From: Pedobacter foliorum
GTDB taxonomy: Bacteria > Bacteroidota > Bacteroidia > Sphingobacteriales > Sphingobacteriaceae
NCBI RefSeq assembly: GCF_013266735.1
Contig: NZ_JABSNU010000002.1
Location: forward strand, 558,001 to 622,000
Length of the DNA: 64,000 bases
Direction: 5' to 3'
Positions 56,224-64,000 of this stretch are shown here, in pieces. The notes beneath the pieces are model-generated. The model was given only the letters and a program-made list of their open reading frames with translations. It was not told where the DNA came from and did no database searches. Made by a program: the position numbers and the translations under genes. Within the stretch, counting starts at the first letter, position 1. The number at the start of each line of letters is the position of its first letter.

Positions 56224-56724
56224 TTATTCAAGTGACACTCTGAAAACGCCGTTGGTAATTGCCATTGTTTTAGCAGATTTAGAGTTGTTGGCTATAAATG
56301 AGAATGTCCCTTCGGCCCATTTATCATCCGCCTTTGTGATTATCATTTCGCCACTTTTAGCGCCCCAATATAAAACATCATCATGTAAATTCATGTCAAC
56401 ATTGTTATGCCCGTCGCCAAATTTTCTTTTCTTAAGGGCTAAAAAATTCCTTTTGTCATAGTAAGGAAGACTAATAAATTCGCCATTGTTTTCGCCCATT
56501 ATGCGCCCTGCAAGATTCGGCGGCATAATACCGGTGGCCTCCCAATCTTTACCATCTATTTTACATTTCATGTAATAGCCATTAGCTGAAGTAGCCACTG
56601 AACCGGGGCTGTTTTCTTTGCGGACGTTTTGTATACCCTTTGATAGCTTTTTAGCATCATTTTGCCCATTGCAGGCGGTAATTAAAGTAAGGATAAATGC
56701 CAGAATTAGTGGAAGTTGTTTCAT
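56224..56724 (-). CDS. Lipoprotein of unknown function
   Basis: A 166-residue lipoprotein with lipobox ITAC (Cys18). The mature part has GYYMKCKIDGKDWEATG, a pattern seen in small Bacteroidota lipoproteins (DUF6252-like, by eye), and ends with a beta-rich stretch (GTFSFIANNSKSAKTMAITN). No enzymatic residues are evident. It is convergent with PUL2 and 51 bases downstream of another lipoprotein gene on the same strand. Confidence 0.65.
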   Translation of the reverse strand: MKQLPLILAFILTLITACNGQNDAKKLSKGIQNVRKENSPGSVATSANGYYMKCKIDGKDWEATGIMPPNLAGRIMGENNGEFISLPYYDKRNFLALKKRKFGDGHNNVDMNLHDDVLYWGAKSGEMIITKADDKWAEGTFSFIANNSKSAKTMAITNGVFRVSLE

Positions 56725-56775
56725 CGTTGTAAGTTTTTAATTTTTATACTTTATTTACAGCTATACTCATATGTT

Positions 56776-57456
56776 TTATTGTTTCGTTACCTTAAAGGTG
56801 TAAGATATGCCATCAGCATCTGCTATTACTCCTCTTATTTCCTTACCTCCGGGCATAATTATTCCAAAGTAATAGGTGTTTTTTGTGGCACCCTTTAGTA
56901 TAGCCCTAAATGATCCTGCGGTCTTGGTATAACTTAGGTTCAGAGTCATAATTTTAGGGTCAGGGGAGGGAACATCTAATATTAACCCCGGACTAAAATA
57001 GAGTGCGAGGCCTGTGGTTTTGGTAGTTCCCGTAGTGGTGGCTACACCTTGCCACTTCGAATTGTCAAGAATTAAATCTGTATAGGTGTTCAATTCCCCC
57101 GCCATTACAAAAGGAGTTGGGTTGGCTGGTGTAGCTTTTGTAATAACAAACTTGTTATCGTTGGTAATGTCACCTTCAAAAGCTGTCGCGTCCATATTCA
57201 TGGTAAGGTGTTTGCCGTCCAATTTCCATGTGTATTTGCTGAAATCACCATAGGTTTGGCTAATAAACATAGTTCCATCAGCGTTAAACCAGTAGAATAA
57301 ATACTGTGTTTGATTATCGGAGGTTGACAGGGTAACACTCCATCCCTTATCCTTTAGCGCAGATAGGTAGTCCTTATCAGGCGTTGGCGTATTCCCGTTT
57401 TTTTTACAGGCAGCGAAGCTGATGAATACGCATATCATTAGTATTAGCTTTTTCAT
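56776..57456 (-). CDS. Lipoprotein of unknown function
   Basis: A 226-residue lipoprotein with lipobox AAC (Cys17) followed by KKNGNTPTPDKDYL. Two beta-rich halves are visible: YLFYWFNADGTMFISQTYGD with YTWKLDGKHLTMNMD, and NSKWQGVATTTG through KNTYYFGIIMPGGKEIRGVI, resembling lipocalin-like domains. No family is certain. The 5' region lies 78 bases from the terminator of the AraC gene; it likely forms a transcript with the next lipoprotein gene. Confidence 0.65.
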   Translation of the reverse strand: MKKLILMICVFISFAACKKNGNTPTPDKDYLSALKDKGWSVTLSTSDNQTQYLFYWFNADGTMFISQTYGDFSKYTWKLDGKHLTMNMDATAFEGDITNDNKFVITKATPANPTPFVMAGELNTYTDLILDNSKWQGVATTTGTTKTTGLALYFSPGLILDVPSPDPKIMTLNLSYTKTAGSFRAILKGATKNTYYFGIIMPGGKEIRGVIADADGISYTFKVTKQ

Positions 57457-57534
57457 GTTTTCGAAAGGTGATTTTTAATATAAATTTCGGCAGACAACCA
57501 TTATTTAAATAGTAAAAACGCGACCTTTTGTAGT

Positions 57535-57560
57535 AAAAAAGCGACAGCTTACCCGCTGTC
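57535..57560 (-). terminator. Rho-independent terminator of the AraC gene
   Basis: On the minus strand GACAGC and GCTGTC pair around a six-base loop (arms at 57543-57548 and 57555-57560) and a run of six T follows after GC. It is 17 bases after the stop codon at 57577. Confidence 0.75.
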
Positions 57561-57576
57561 AGTAATAAAGGGGGAT

Positions 57577-58407
57577 TTAAAAAGCGAAATCCGCAGATAT
57601 AAAAGCAGATGGTGTAGTGCCCAGAAACTGCTTAAATTCTTTAATCAAGTGCATTTGGTCAAAATAATCATTATCATAGGCTAACGCCGCCCATTTTTGG
57701 TTAGGAGTGGTTAGTCTGTTATGCAATAAGTGCTGAAAGCGAAGCATGCGGGCATAAATTTTGGGGCTTACACCAATTTCTTTTATAAAGTTCCTTTCTA
57801 GTTGCCGTAAAGAGAGGTTGCAGTTGGTGGCCAATTGTAGAATAGATGAGTTTCCTTTTTGTTGTCTTAGTAGTTCAATAGCCTGATCTGTTACGCCAGA
57901 AAGAGGTACGTGTCTCGAAACCAGTTGCAATAAAAAAGGCTCTACAATGTTTATGCAGGTTTCTATATCAGGAGCGTATAATAGCTGCCTGGTGATGTTC
58001 TCAAATGGTAGTACACTAATATTGGAAGCAGGAACTGCTTTGTTTCGGAATTGATCCATAGGAATTCCCAGAAGTTGATACATTCCTGTAGCAGTGAATT
58101 TAACAGTAAACGAGATAAACTGCCCTTGAATACGAATAAGGCATTTTTTGCTGGTACGCAGGCCGCGTATAGTGCAACGATTAAAGGGAATTACCGCATT
58201 TGAAGAACAATCAATTGTCTCAAAGGCATCTCCGATAAAAAAATCAATAGAGTTTATTAATCGTAATGGCATCGCTTTTTCAAGGTAGCTGCCAGCCGGT
58301 ATTAAGGTACGCCGAAAGGTATAATGGCTAATAAATGGACTTAATAGAGGCTGAGGTGCTGCATGGAAAGCGCCATTATCGTTTGCGGTTACTATTGTAT
58401 TTTCCAT
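57577..58407 (-). CDS. AraC family regulator
   Basis: A 276-residue regulator; the start MENTIVTANDNG at 58407 is preferred to an upstream one at 58515 whose extra 36 residues would invade the divergent promoter. The N-terminal domain starts PLLSPFISHYTFRRTLIPAG. The C-terminal double helix-turn-helix has ILQLATNCNLSLRQLERNFI and VSPKIYARMLRFQHLL, then YFDQMHLIKEFKQFLGTTPS. It is divergent from a paralogue with the same organisation. Targets and ligand are unknown. Confidence 0.9.
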   Translation of the reverse strand: MENTIVTANDNGAFHAAPQPLLSPFISHYTFRRTLIPAGSYLEKAMPLRLINSIDFFIGDAFETIDCSSNAVIPFNRCTIRGLRTSKKCLIRIQGQFISFTVKFTATGMYQLLGIPMDQFRNKAVPASNISVLPFENITRQLLYAPDIETCINIVEPFLLQLVSRHVPLSGVTDQAIELLRQQKGNSSILQLATNCNLSLRQLERNFIKEIGVSPKIYARMLRFQHLLHNRLTTPNQKWAALAYDNDYFDQMHLIKEFKQFLGTTPSAFISADFAF

Positions 58408-58530
58408 TACATTATTTATTTCTCTGTTTATAACCAATTCGTTTTCAGAAACAAATTTAAGGGGCTTGTTGCTTTTAAGATTGTAAAAAAGCGCAAAATT
58501 TAGTATCTTAAGCAAATAAAAAAAGAACCG

Positions 58531-59352
58531 ATGTATTCAAAAAGGTATTATCCGAATACAGCGCTAAGCGAATATATTTCGGCATATATTCTTAGTGATT
58601 ATGGCGTTGATGGATTTGCAGATGATACAACTTGTATCTATCCATCGGGTTCAGCTATTTTGTGTTTTAGTTTAAATGGTGTGTTTTCATTTAAAGCAAC
58701 CGGTTCTGATAGTATTATTAAGCTTACTAAGTTCAATTTCATTCCTCAATTTAAAACCCCAAGATTTTACGATGTGATCACTTGTCCCACAAAAGTGTTG
58801 CATGTTGTATTTAAGCCTTATGGTGCTTATAGGCTATTAGGAATTCCGCAGAATTTGGCATTTTATGAACACGGAACTTCATTGTTTGATATGCTGACCA
58901 ATAAAATAGGATCTCTGTTAAATCATATTGAGGATGCTGCTTACAATAGCAATCTAGTAATTCATTTAGTGAACAGATGGCTGGAGAGTCAGTTTCTTAG
59001 TCATCAAAAGCTTGATGTCAGCAGTGTTAGTTATGCCTGTAGGCTGATTGAAGCCAATGAGGGTACTTTAGCTATTGAGCAATTAGCACAAAGCATGCGA
59101 CTTTCGAAAAGAGCGCTTGAATACCACTTTCAGGAGCAGATAGGTTTATCTCCTAAATTATATAGCCGTATTACGCGGTTTAACGCGTTGTTCAATACCG
59201 TAAAGAACGATCGCAGCTCAGACTGGCAGGAACTGTTGTTTAAGTATAATTATTTTGATCAGGCACACCTCATCAAAGAGTTTAAATGCTTTTCTGGCAA
59301 TTCACCATCCCGATTATCTCAAGTTAATCCTATCTTAACGGTTGATTTTTAA
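58531..59352 (+). CDS. AraC family regulator, divergent paralogue
   Basis: A 273-residue regulator with the same plan as its divergent neighbour: an N-terminal domain beginning YYPNTALSEYISAYILSDYG, then the DNA-binding domain with LAIEQLAQSMRLSKRALEYHF, LSPKLYSRITRFNALF and YFDQAHLIKEFKCFSGNSPS. The close similarity of the recognition segments suggests that both came from a duplication. The 123-base space between them should hold both promoters. Confidence 0.9.
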   Translation: MYSKRYYPNTALSEYISAYILSDYGVDGFADDTTCIYPSGSAILCFSLNGVFSFKATGSDSIIKLTKFNFIPQFKTPRFYDVITCPTKVLHVVFKPYGAYRLLGIPQNLAFYEHGTSLFDMLTNKIGSLLNHIEDAAYNSNLVIHLVNRWLESQFLSHQKLDVSSVSYACRLIEANEGTLAIEQLAQSMRLSKRALEYHFQEQIGLSPKLYSRITRFNALFNTVKNDRSSDWQELLFKYNYFDQAHLIKEFKCFSGNSPSRLSQVNPILTVDF

Positions 59353-59360
59353 TTCATATT

Positions 59361-59649
59361 ATGGCGGGTAAGTTGGAAGTATTGACCGAGGTTCGGTTCG
59401 AACATGAGTATTTCAAAGGTACGTCTTCCATCGGGCGAGACTGGTATTTGTTTCGTTTCGCCAGAACCGATTAAACTTTCCTGTGCAGTTCTAAATCAGT
59501 TTCAATTGCTCGAAAACTCAGGAGATCATCCACTAAAAGGAAAGGTGGTAATTCCTGTGCTTCCAAATCCAAATTATACCTATGTGCCTGGCTTGCCTCA
59601 GCAAGAGGGTACTGAGTTGAAGCCTAATTATTCAGAAATTATAATTTAA
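59361..59649 (+). pseudogene. Frameshifted remnant of a small protein gene
   Basis: An ATG at 59361 opens a 37-codon frame reading MAGKLEVLTEVRFEHEYFKG and stopping at 59474. From about 59420 the +1 frame is also protein-like (VRLPSGETGICFVSPEPIKL ... LLENSGDHPLKGKVVIPVLP) and ends at 59649. Joined by a one-base shift they look like one gene whose FEHEYF opening is seen in small proteins near contractile injection or tail-like clusters; that comparison is from memory. A standalone 81-residue protein from the ATG at 59404 is the alternative. Confidence 0.4.
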
Positions 59650-59699
59650 TAATCTTCTGAAAATCGATCGTCATGCACTCATGATTTTTCAAAAATTTT

Positions 59700-59938
59700 C
59701 TCTGTAATTAATAATTGCGGCCGCACTGCCGTGCCTGATCCGCTGGTGAACTTTAGAGGTGTCGCCGAGGTTTTTGGCAGGGGTAACTCAGGCGATTTAC
59801 CTCACGTTGGCCTGAGAAGAGCCTGAGAAACCCCTCAGAAAAGCCTCATTATTCCCGACTGGGTATACAGCCGATTCCGAGCGGGTACCGGAGCGGACCA
59901 AGCAAAATCATTTACTTCCTGCTTGCGAATTAGTTAAT
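59700..59938. repeat. GC-rich repeat-bearing spacer
   Basis: After the remnant comes a GC-rich island unlike its AT-rich surroundings. CTCAGGC (59787-59793) is complementary to two copies of GCCTGAG (59810-59816, 59821-59827), and CCCCTCAGAA and GCCTCA follow, giving several alternative hairpins. A frame reading VPDPLVNFRGVAEVFGRGNS runs through the left part without a start. It may be a dispersed palindromic repeat or decayed mobile DNA. Confidence 0.4.
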
Positions 59939-61561
59939 TTATTGGAGTTTTTTGAAAGTGATGTTTCTTACCCTTGGAGATGTAAATTTTAACGACTTTA
60001 TTTTGTGTTTCTTATCTCGTTCGAACAGAACCCGAATCGAAGAATTTTCAATATCAAAGCCATCTTTATAAGTAGCATTTAAGGTGAACTTGGTATTGCT
60101 GTTACGATGAATGACCAGTTTATCATTTTCTATAGATATTGATAATTTTGCTTCAACTTCGTCAGAATAGTATTCGCCGATGCAGTCTTTCAAAATAGCT
60201 GGACTATTATCTGCCTCTTCTACATTCTCATAAATTACCCCATTTTCGTCTTTTATATAAAATGGTCTCTTTTGGTCTGATTGAAACTTTATTCGGGATG
60301 ATCCCAGGATAAATTCATTTTCTGCGATAGGCACTAATATTTTACCATTGGTAGTCTGTAGTTTATCATTTTTAACAATTAAACCGATCCCGGTATTTGT
60401 TAGCCGATCTTTGTACCAACCGGCATACGTGGTCAATATCTTAGGAGCAACAAGGATGGTGTCAATTTTTGCGTTTCCATTTATAGGCGACTTGTCTTTC
60501 AACAAAAGATCGCGTAGTTCCGTCAGTCCCTCTCTTCCTCCATCAAATTCGGAGGTGTTAGATAGCCAGGCAATTGATAATTTTAAATCCGGATAATATT
60601 CTAGTGTCGAACGATAAGCAGCAGTAGCGCCATCGTGCATAATGGCTTTCCACCCCCGAAGAGAGTCAATTCTTAACCCAGCAGCATAAGCGTTTTTTCG
60701 TCCGTTGTTAAGCGCAATTACGCTAAGTTGATTAGGAAGGAGTGAAGGGCTCCCTAGCTTCCCACTTAAAAAGTAGTTATTCCAACGTAATAGATCCTCA
60801 GCCGTGGTTAGTAACCCTCCATTGCCATATACATTTTCGAATGGCATATCGGTAAAGTAAGTACTATTACTTTTTCGATATGCAATTGCCCGATCAGGCA
60901 CTATTCTGTTCAAGTTCGATCGCCATTGGGTATGCTTCATGCCAGCAGGTTCAAAAATAAAGGAACGAGTAAACTCTTCTAAACTTTTACCTGTTATGCG
61001 CTCTACAATGATCGAAAGAAGAACGTAATTTGAATTGCTATATAAATATTCATCCCCTGGTTTATTATTTAAACTTTGTTGATGAACGAGGATATTTAAA
61101 ACGTCATTGTTACTGTATATCTTAGTTCCTCTGGGCCAGTCAGAAAACGCCATAATACTTCCCCAATCCTTAATGCCGCTGGTGTGATGGATTAGGTGCT
61201 GCAGCGTAATCACAGTTTCATAGTCTGGGAGTTCCGGAATATATTTCCGAACATCATCATTTAACGAAAGCTTGCCTGTTTGTTGTAATAATAGAATCGC
61301 AGCAGCTGTAAATTGCTTGGATACGGAACCGGCTTCGATAATTGATTCTGTAGTTAAAGACACTCTATGCTCTAAATCGGCAATACCCCAGGCCTTGGAA
61401 AATACAATCCGATTGTTTTGACTTATAGCAAGTTGACAGCCTGGACTAGTTGCCTGGTATCGTTCAAATATTTTTTCAATCAAAGCTAAAGTGTCCTGGT
61501 GTATCTGGGCAACTGAGGTTTGATAAATAAAAATAATAAAAAAGAGCATTAATTTTTTCAT
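59939..61561 (-). CDS. Secreted class C-type serine hydrolase (beta-lactamase/transpeptidase-like)
   Basis: A 540-residue exported serine hydrolase (signal peptide to about residue 19). The active-site SxxK is S79-V-S-K82 in EAGSVSKQFTA, the Tyr motif is YSNSNY, and MHDGATAAYRS supplies the HxG third motif. These mark the AmpC/EstB/D-aminopeptidase group. A C-terminal extension of about 180 residues, DUF3471-like, follows (YAGWYKDRLTNTGIGL onward), typical of Bacteroidota peptidases rather than true antibiotic-resistance enzymes. Its substrate is probably a D-amino peptide or ester. Confidence 0.88.
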   Translation of the reverse strand: MKKLMLFFIIFIYQTSVAQIHQDTLALIEKIFERYQATSPGCQLAISQNNRIVFSKAWGIADLEHRVSLTTESIIEAGSVSKQFTAAAILLLQQTGKLSLNDDVRKYIPELPDYETVITLQHLIHHTSGIKDWGSIMAFSDWPRGTKIYSNNDVLNILVHQQSLNNKPGDEYLYSNSNYVLLSIIVERITGKSLEEFTRSFIFEPAGMKHTQWRSNLNRIVPDRAIAYRKSNSTYFTDMPFENVYGNGGLLTTAEDLLRWNNYFLSGKLGSPSLLPNQLSVIALNNGRKNAYAAGLRIDSLRGWKAIMHDGATAAYRSTLEYYPDLKLSIAWLSNTSEFDGGREGLTELRDLLLKDKSPINGNAKIDTILVAPKILTTYAGWYKDRLTNTGIGLIVKNDKLQTTNGKILVPIAENEFILGSSRIKFQSDQKRPFYIKDENGVIYENVEEADNSPAILKDCIGEYYSDEVEAKLSISIENDKLVIHRNSNTKFTLNATYKDGFDIENSSIRVLFERDKKHKIKSLKFTSPRVRNITFKKLQ

Positions 61562-61851
61562 ACAATTGTTATCAAATTAACTGATTTGTAACTACTGGAA
61601 ATTCCGGTAAGCTTTTCCAGTAGATTCTAAAACCGGTTGATCATACAAGCTACTGGTAGCTAATGCTTTTTCTGATCACGGAATGGCATAGTCAAGGCTT
61701 CCAGGATATCCAATTAAAGAGCTAATATTCAATATTTTCGTGAAATATTTTACAAAATTGTAGAATCTTTTATTCCTAATGCAAATCTACTTTGTCCCCA
61801 ATTGGGTTTGTTGAGTTGTCTTTACAGATAGCAGTCCAATTTACTTAAGGA

Positions 61852-64000
61852 ATGAAATATAAACGAACGTGTCTCTTTTTTTTAGTCATCCCAATTGTCG
61901 CGCTATTTGCTTTCATCCCTCGTGATGAAAATCCTTTAGAAAAGATAATCAGCTCTTTGTCCAATTGGAGCAAAGTAAACCCTATTGAAAAGGTTTATTT
62001 GCATATGGATAAGCCATATTATGCGCTTGGAGATACGATTTGGTTTAAGGCTTACGTAACTGTTGGAAGCCACCATCAGCTGTCGGCAATGAGCGGGGCT
62101 TTGTATGTTGATCTTATCAATGAGAAGGATTCCATTTTAAAGACATTGAAATTACCGGTTTCTGCGGGAACTACATTGGGCGATTTCGCCCTTCAGGATG
62201 AATGGCACGAAGGCAATTACCGTATCCGTGCCTATACGCAATGGATGAGAAATGCAGGTGAGGATTATTTCTTTGATCATTTGTTTATGGTTAGTAGTTC
62301 AACGGCTGATTTGAATCTTGCATCTGAAGGGAATTCTTTAGGTAATAAAACAGCTAAAGTATCTGCTTCAAAAGGTCAGAAGAACGCATCAACTTACGAC
62401 ATACAGTTTTTTCCTGAAGGAGGCAATTTAATTAACGGCGTGGCTGCTAAGGTTGCCTTTAAAGCTGTGGCCCCGAGCGGTTATGGGGCAGCCATTAAAG
62501 GAACTGTTGTGGATGATCAGAACACAAATATCATAGAATTTAAAAGCGAGCATGCTGGCATTGGTTATTTCACTTTCAAACCAGAAGAAGGACGTAGCTA
62601 TTCGGCAAAAGTAACTACGCCCGATGGCAACGAAACTACCATACCCTTGCCGAAGGCAGTTGAGGATGGTTATGCTCTTGCCGTTTTTCAACCAGAAGGA
62701 GATAGTGTGTTGGTTCGAATTAATGTTTCAGCTAAACAACTCAACTTATTGAAGCAGAATCCAGCTCCCGTTAGCCTCATTGTACAGTCGGGCGGTGAAT
62801 CAATATTTACTTTGGGTGTAAATATCAGCACTGTGAGGACATCAATTTGGCTGAAGAAAAGTGAGTTTCCGATGGGAATAGCTCAGTTTACATTGTTTGC
62901 CCCTAATGGAGAGCCTTTAAATGAGCGCATTGCCTTTATAAAAAATAAGGATCATATGCAGCTAGAGGTAGCTTCTCCAAAGTCGACTTATAAAAGTAAG
63001 GAGAAAGTTGAACTGCAGCTAGTGGCTAGAAATGGAAAAGGAGCGCCGGTTCCGGGGAGTTTCTCCATTTCTGTAACTGATGAAAGTAAGGTTCCTGTAG
63101 ATGAAGCAGAAGAAAGTACCATCTTCTCTAATATACTGCTTTCGTCTGATCTTAAGGGTTATATCGAAAAACCAAACTATTACTTCACTAAGGATTCAGA
63201 GGAGATAAACAGGGAGCTGGATGGTTTAATGTTAACACAAGGCTATAGAAGGTTCAGCTGGAAAGAAATTACAGGGACTAATCCAGTTCTTCCAAAGTTT
63301 AAAGCAGAGGAGCTGGGTTCGCCAATTTCCGGTGTGGTAAAAACATTGAGCAATAAAGTCTTTGCTGGTGCCAAAGTAAAGTTGTTTTCGTTGCGAGCAG
63401 GGATCATGTTAGATACCATTTCAGATGCGGCAGGCCGGTTCAGTTTCGATAACCTGGTGCTTACCGATAGCATTAAACTTACCGTGCAGGCCATGACAGC
63501 AAAAAATGGAAATAAACTGGAACTGATCATTGACACTGCCTCTAAAATGGGTTTGAGTAAACGCAAGTTCAAAAGTTCAGATTCATTGTCTTTCCTATAC
63601 TCGATGAAAGCTTATGTAGAGCATGTAAAGAAACAAGACGCTCTGGTGAATAAAATGGGGGGATTGAGCAGGGTTCAGCGATTAAAAGAAGTAATTATTT
63701 CTGCCAGGAAGAGGGCTAGCCAGCAGTACACGCCACAGGGAATGTTCCAGGTTCCAGATGGTCACAGTGATCAAACCTTTGTATTAACAAAACCCGAAGG
63801 CTGCGCTACTTTGGGCATTTGTTTGCAAGGCATGCTTCACGGTGTTGTATTCCGCCCGTCTGGTGTGGTGCGAAACTATCCTTTTTCCAGAAATATTCCT
63901 ATGAACGTATATCTGGACGGTAGGAAACAGGATGCACAAGAGATTAGTGATATCTTCGACAACAATCAGATTGATCCTTCAGATATTGGAAAGATTGAGG
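61852..64000 (+). CDS. MG2-domain/TonB-plug surface protein, C-terminus cut by window edge
   Basis: The first 716 codons of a protein that runs off the right edge. The N-terminus MKYKRTCLFFLVIPIVALFA is a signal segment. Next comes an alpha-2-macroglobulin MG2-like part (EKVYLHMDKPYYALGDTIWF, about 48-67), further beta-sandwich domains, a carboxypeptidase-like domain (ISGVVKTLSNKVFAGAKVKL, about 482-560), and a plug-like region near the edge (GMLHGVVFRPSG, MNVYLDGRK). Proteins of this kind are outer-membrane or surface proteins of Bacteroidota with unknown ligand. The spacer upstream (61562-61851) shows nothing else. Confidence 0.85.
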   Translation, partial: MKYKRTCLFFLVIPIVALFAFIPRDENPLEKIISSLSNWSKVNPIEKVYLHMDKPYYALGDTIWFKAYVTVGSHHQLSAMSGALYVDLINEKDSILKTLKLPVSAGTTLGDFALQDEWHEGNYRIRAYTQWMRNAGEDYFFDHLFMVSSSTADLNLASEGNSLGNKTAKVSASKGQKNASTYDIQFFPEGGNLINGVAAKVAFKAVAPSGYGAAIKGTVVDDQNTNIIEFKSEHAGIGYFTFKPEEGRSYSAKVTTPDGNETTIPLPKAVEDGYALAVFQPEGDSVLVRINVSAKQLNLLKQNPAPVSLIVQSGGESIFTLGVNISTVRTSIWLKKSEFPMGIAQFTLFAPNGEPLNERIAFIKNKDHMQLEVASPKSTYKSKEKVELQLVARNGKGAPVPGSFSISVTDESKVPVDEAEESTIFSNILLSSDLKGYIEKPNYYFTKDSEEINRELDGLMLTQGYRRFSWKEITGTNPVLPKFKAEELGSPISGVVKTLSNKVFAGAKVKLFSLRAGIMLDTISDAAGRFSFDNLVLTDSIKLTVQAMTAKNGNKLELIIDTASKMGLSKRKFKSSDSLSFLYSMKAYVEHVKKQDALVNKMGGLSRVQRLKEVIISARKRASQQYTPQGMFQVPDGHSDQTFVLTKPEGCATLGICLQGMLHGVVFRPSGVVRNYPFSRNIPMNVYLDGRKQDAQEISDIFDNNQIDPSDIGKIE

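Noticed and set aside
59939..61561. Class C beta-lactamase as an antibiotic-resistance gene
   Set aside because: The long DUF3471-like C-terminal extension is typical of Bacteroidota peptidases/esterases; resistance cannot be claimed.

Overview
The window is an AT-rich stretch of a Bacteroidota chromosome, most likely a Sphingobacteriaceae member of the Pedobacter type. The grounds are three ECF sigma/FecR anti-sigma pairs linked to STN-containing TonB-dependent receptors, two SusC/SusD pairs, TAnnTTTG-type promoter elements, many small lipoproteins with AC/GC lipoboxes, and a glutaminase of the DUF4965 type. The species call is inference from gene content; no rRNA or other marker gene is present.

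Layout. 1-12.9 kb is a mixed housekeeping and stress area: a truncated DUF2252 protein, an MgtC-type membrane protein, an SDR next to a Crp-like regulator with a perfect inverted repeat at its divergent promoter, a run of small enzymes (zinc alcohol dehydrogenase, cupin, aldo/keto reductase), an alpha/beta hydrolase, an S1/P1 nuclease with an extra OB-like domain, a DEAD-box helicase, and a class A beta-lactamase abutting an Imm22-like gene. 13.3-25 kb holds a CoA-transferase and then polysaccharide utilization locus 1 (PUL1): FecR, SusC, SusD, an active-looking GH18, a second GH18-like lipoprotein that has lost the catalytic motif, and a multi-pass acyltransferase-like protein. An ECF sigma gene faces this locus from its far end. 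25-35.4 kb carries an MFS exporter, a secreted glutaminase-family enzyme, katG, small lipoproteins, an FMN reductase and a collagen-like lipoprotein.

35.5-40.1 kb is a sigma/FecR/receptor triplet without SusD. 40.2-46.4 kb has an HxlR/SDR divergent pair, a radical SAM protein with unusual cysteine spacing, a DinB protein and an SGNH-like protein. 47-56.1 kb is locus 2 (PUL2): sigma, FecR, SusC, SusD, a secreted metallo-beta-lactamase-fold hydrolase and an alkaline-phosphatase-superfamily phosphodiesterase, with no glycoside hydrolase. The window closes with two lipoproteins, two divergent AraC paralogues, a frameshifted gene remnant followed by a repeat-rich spacer, a class C-type serine hydrolase and the first 716 codons of a large MG2-domain/TonB-plug surface protein.

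How they work together. In each FecR locus the receptor's periplasmic STN domain should signal substrate binding to FecR, which then frees its ECF sigma factor. PUL1 looks built for a GlcNAc-containing glycan: import by SusCD, cleavage by GH18, glycan capture by the inactive GH18. PUL2 has only hydrolases expected to act on phosphoesters or related bonds, and is the best candidate here for an undescribed nutrient system. No rRNA, tRNA, CRISPR array, prophage or intact insertion sequence was seen.
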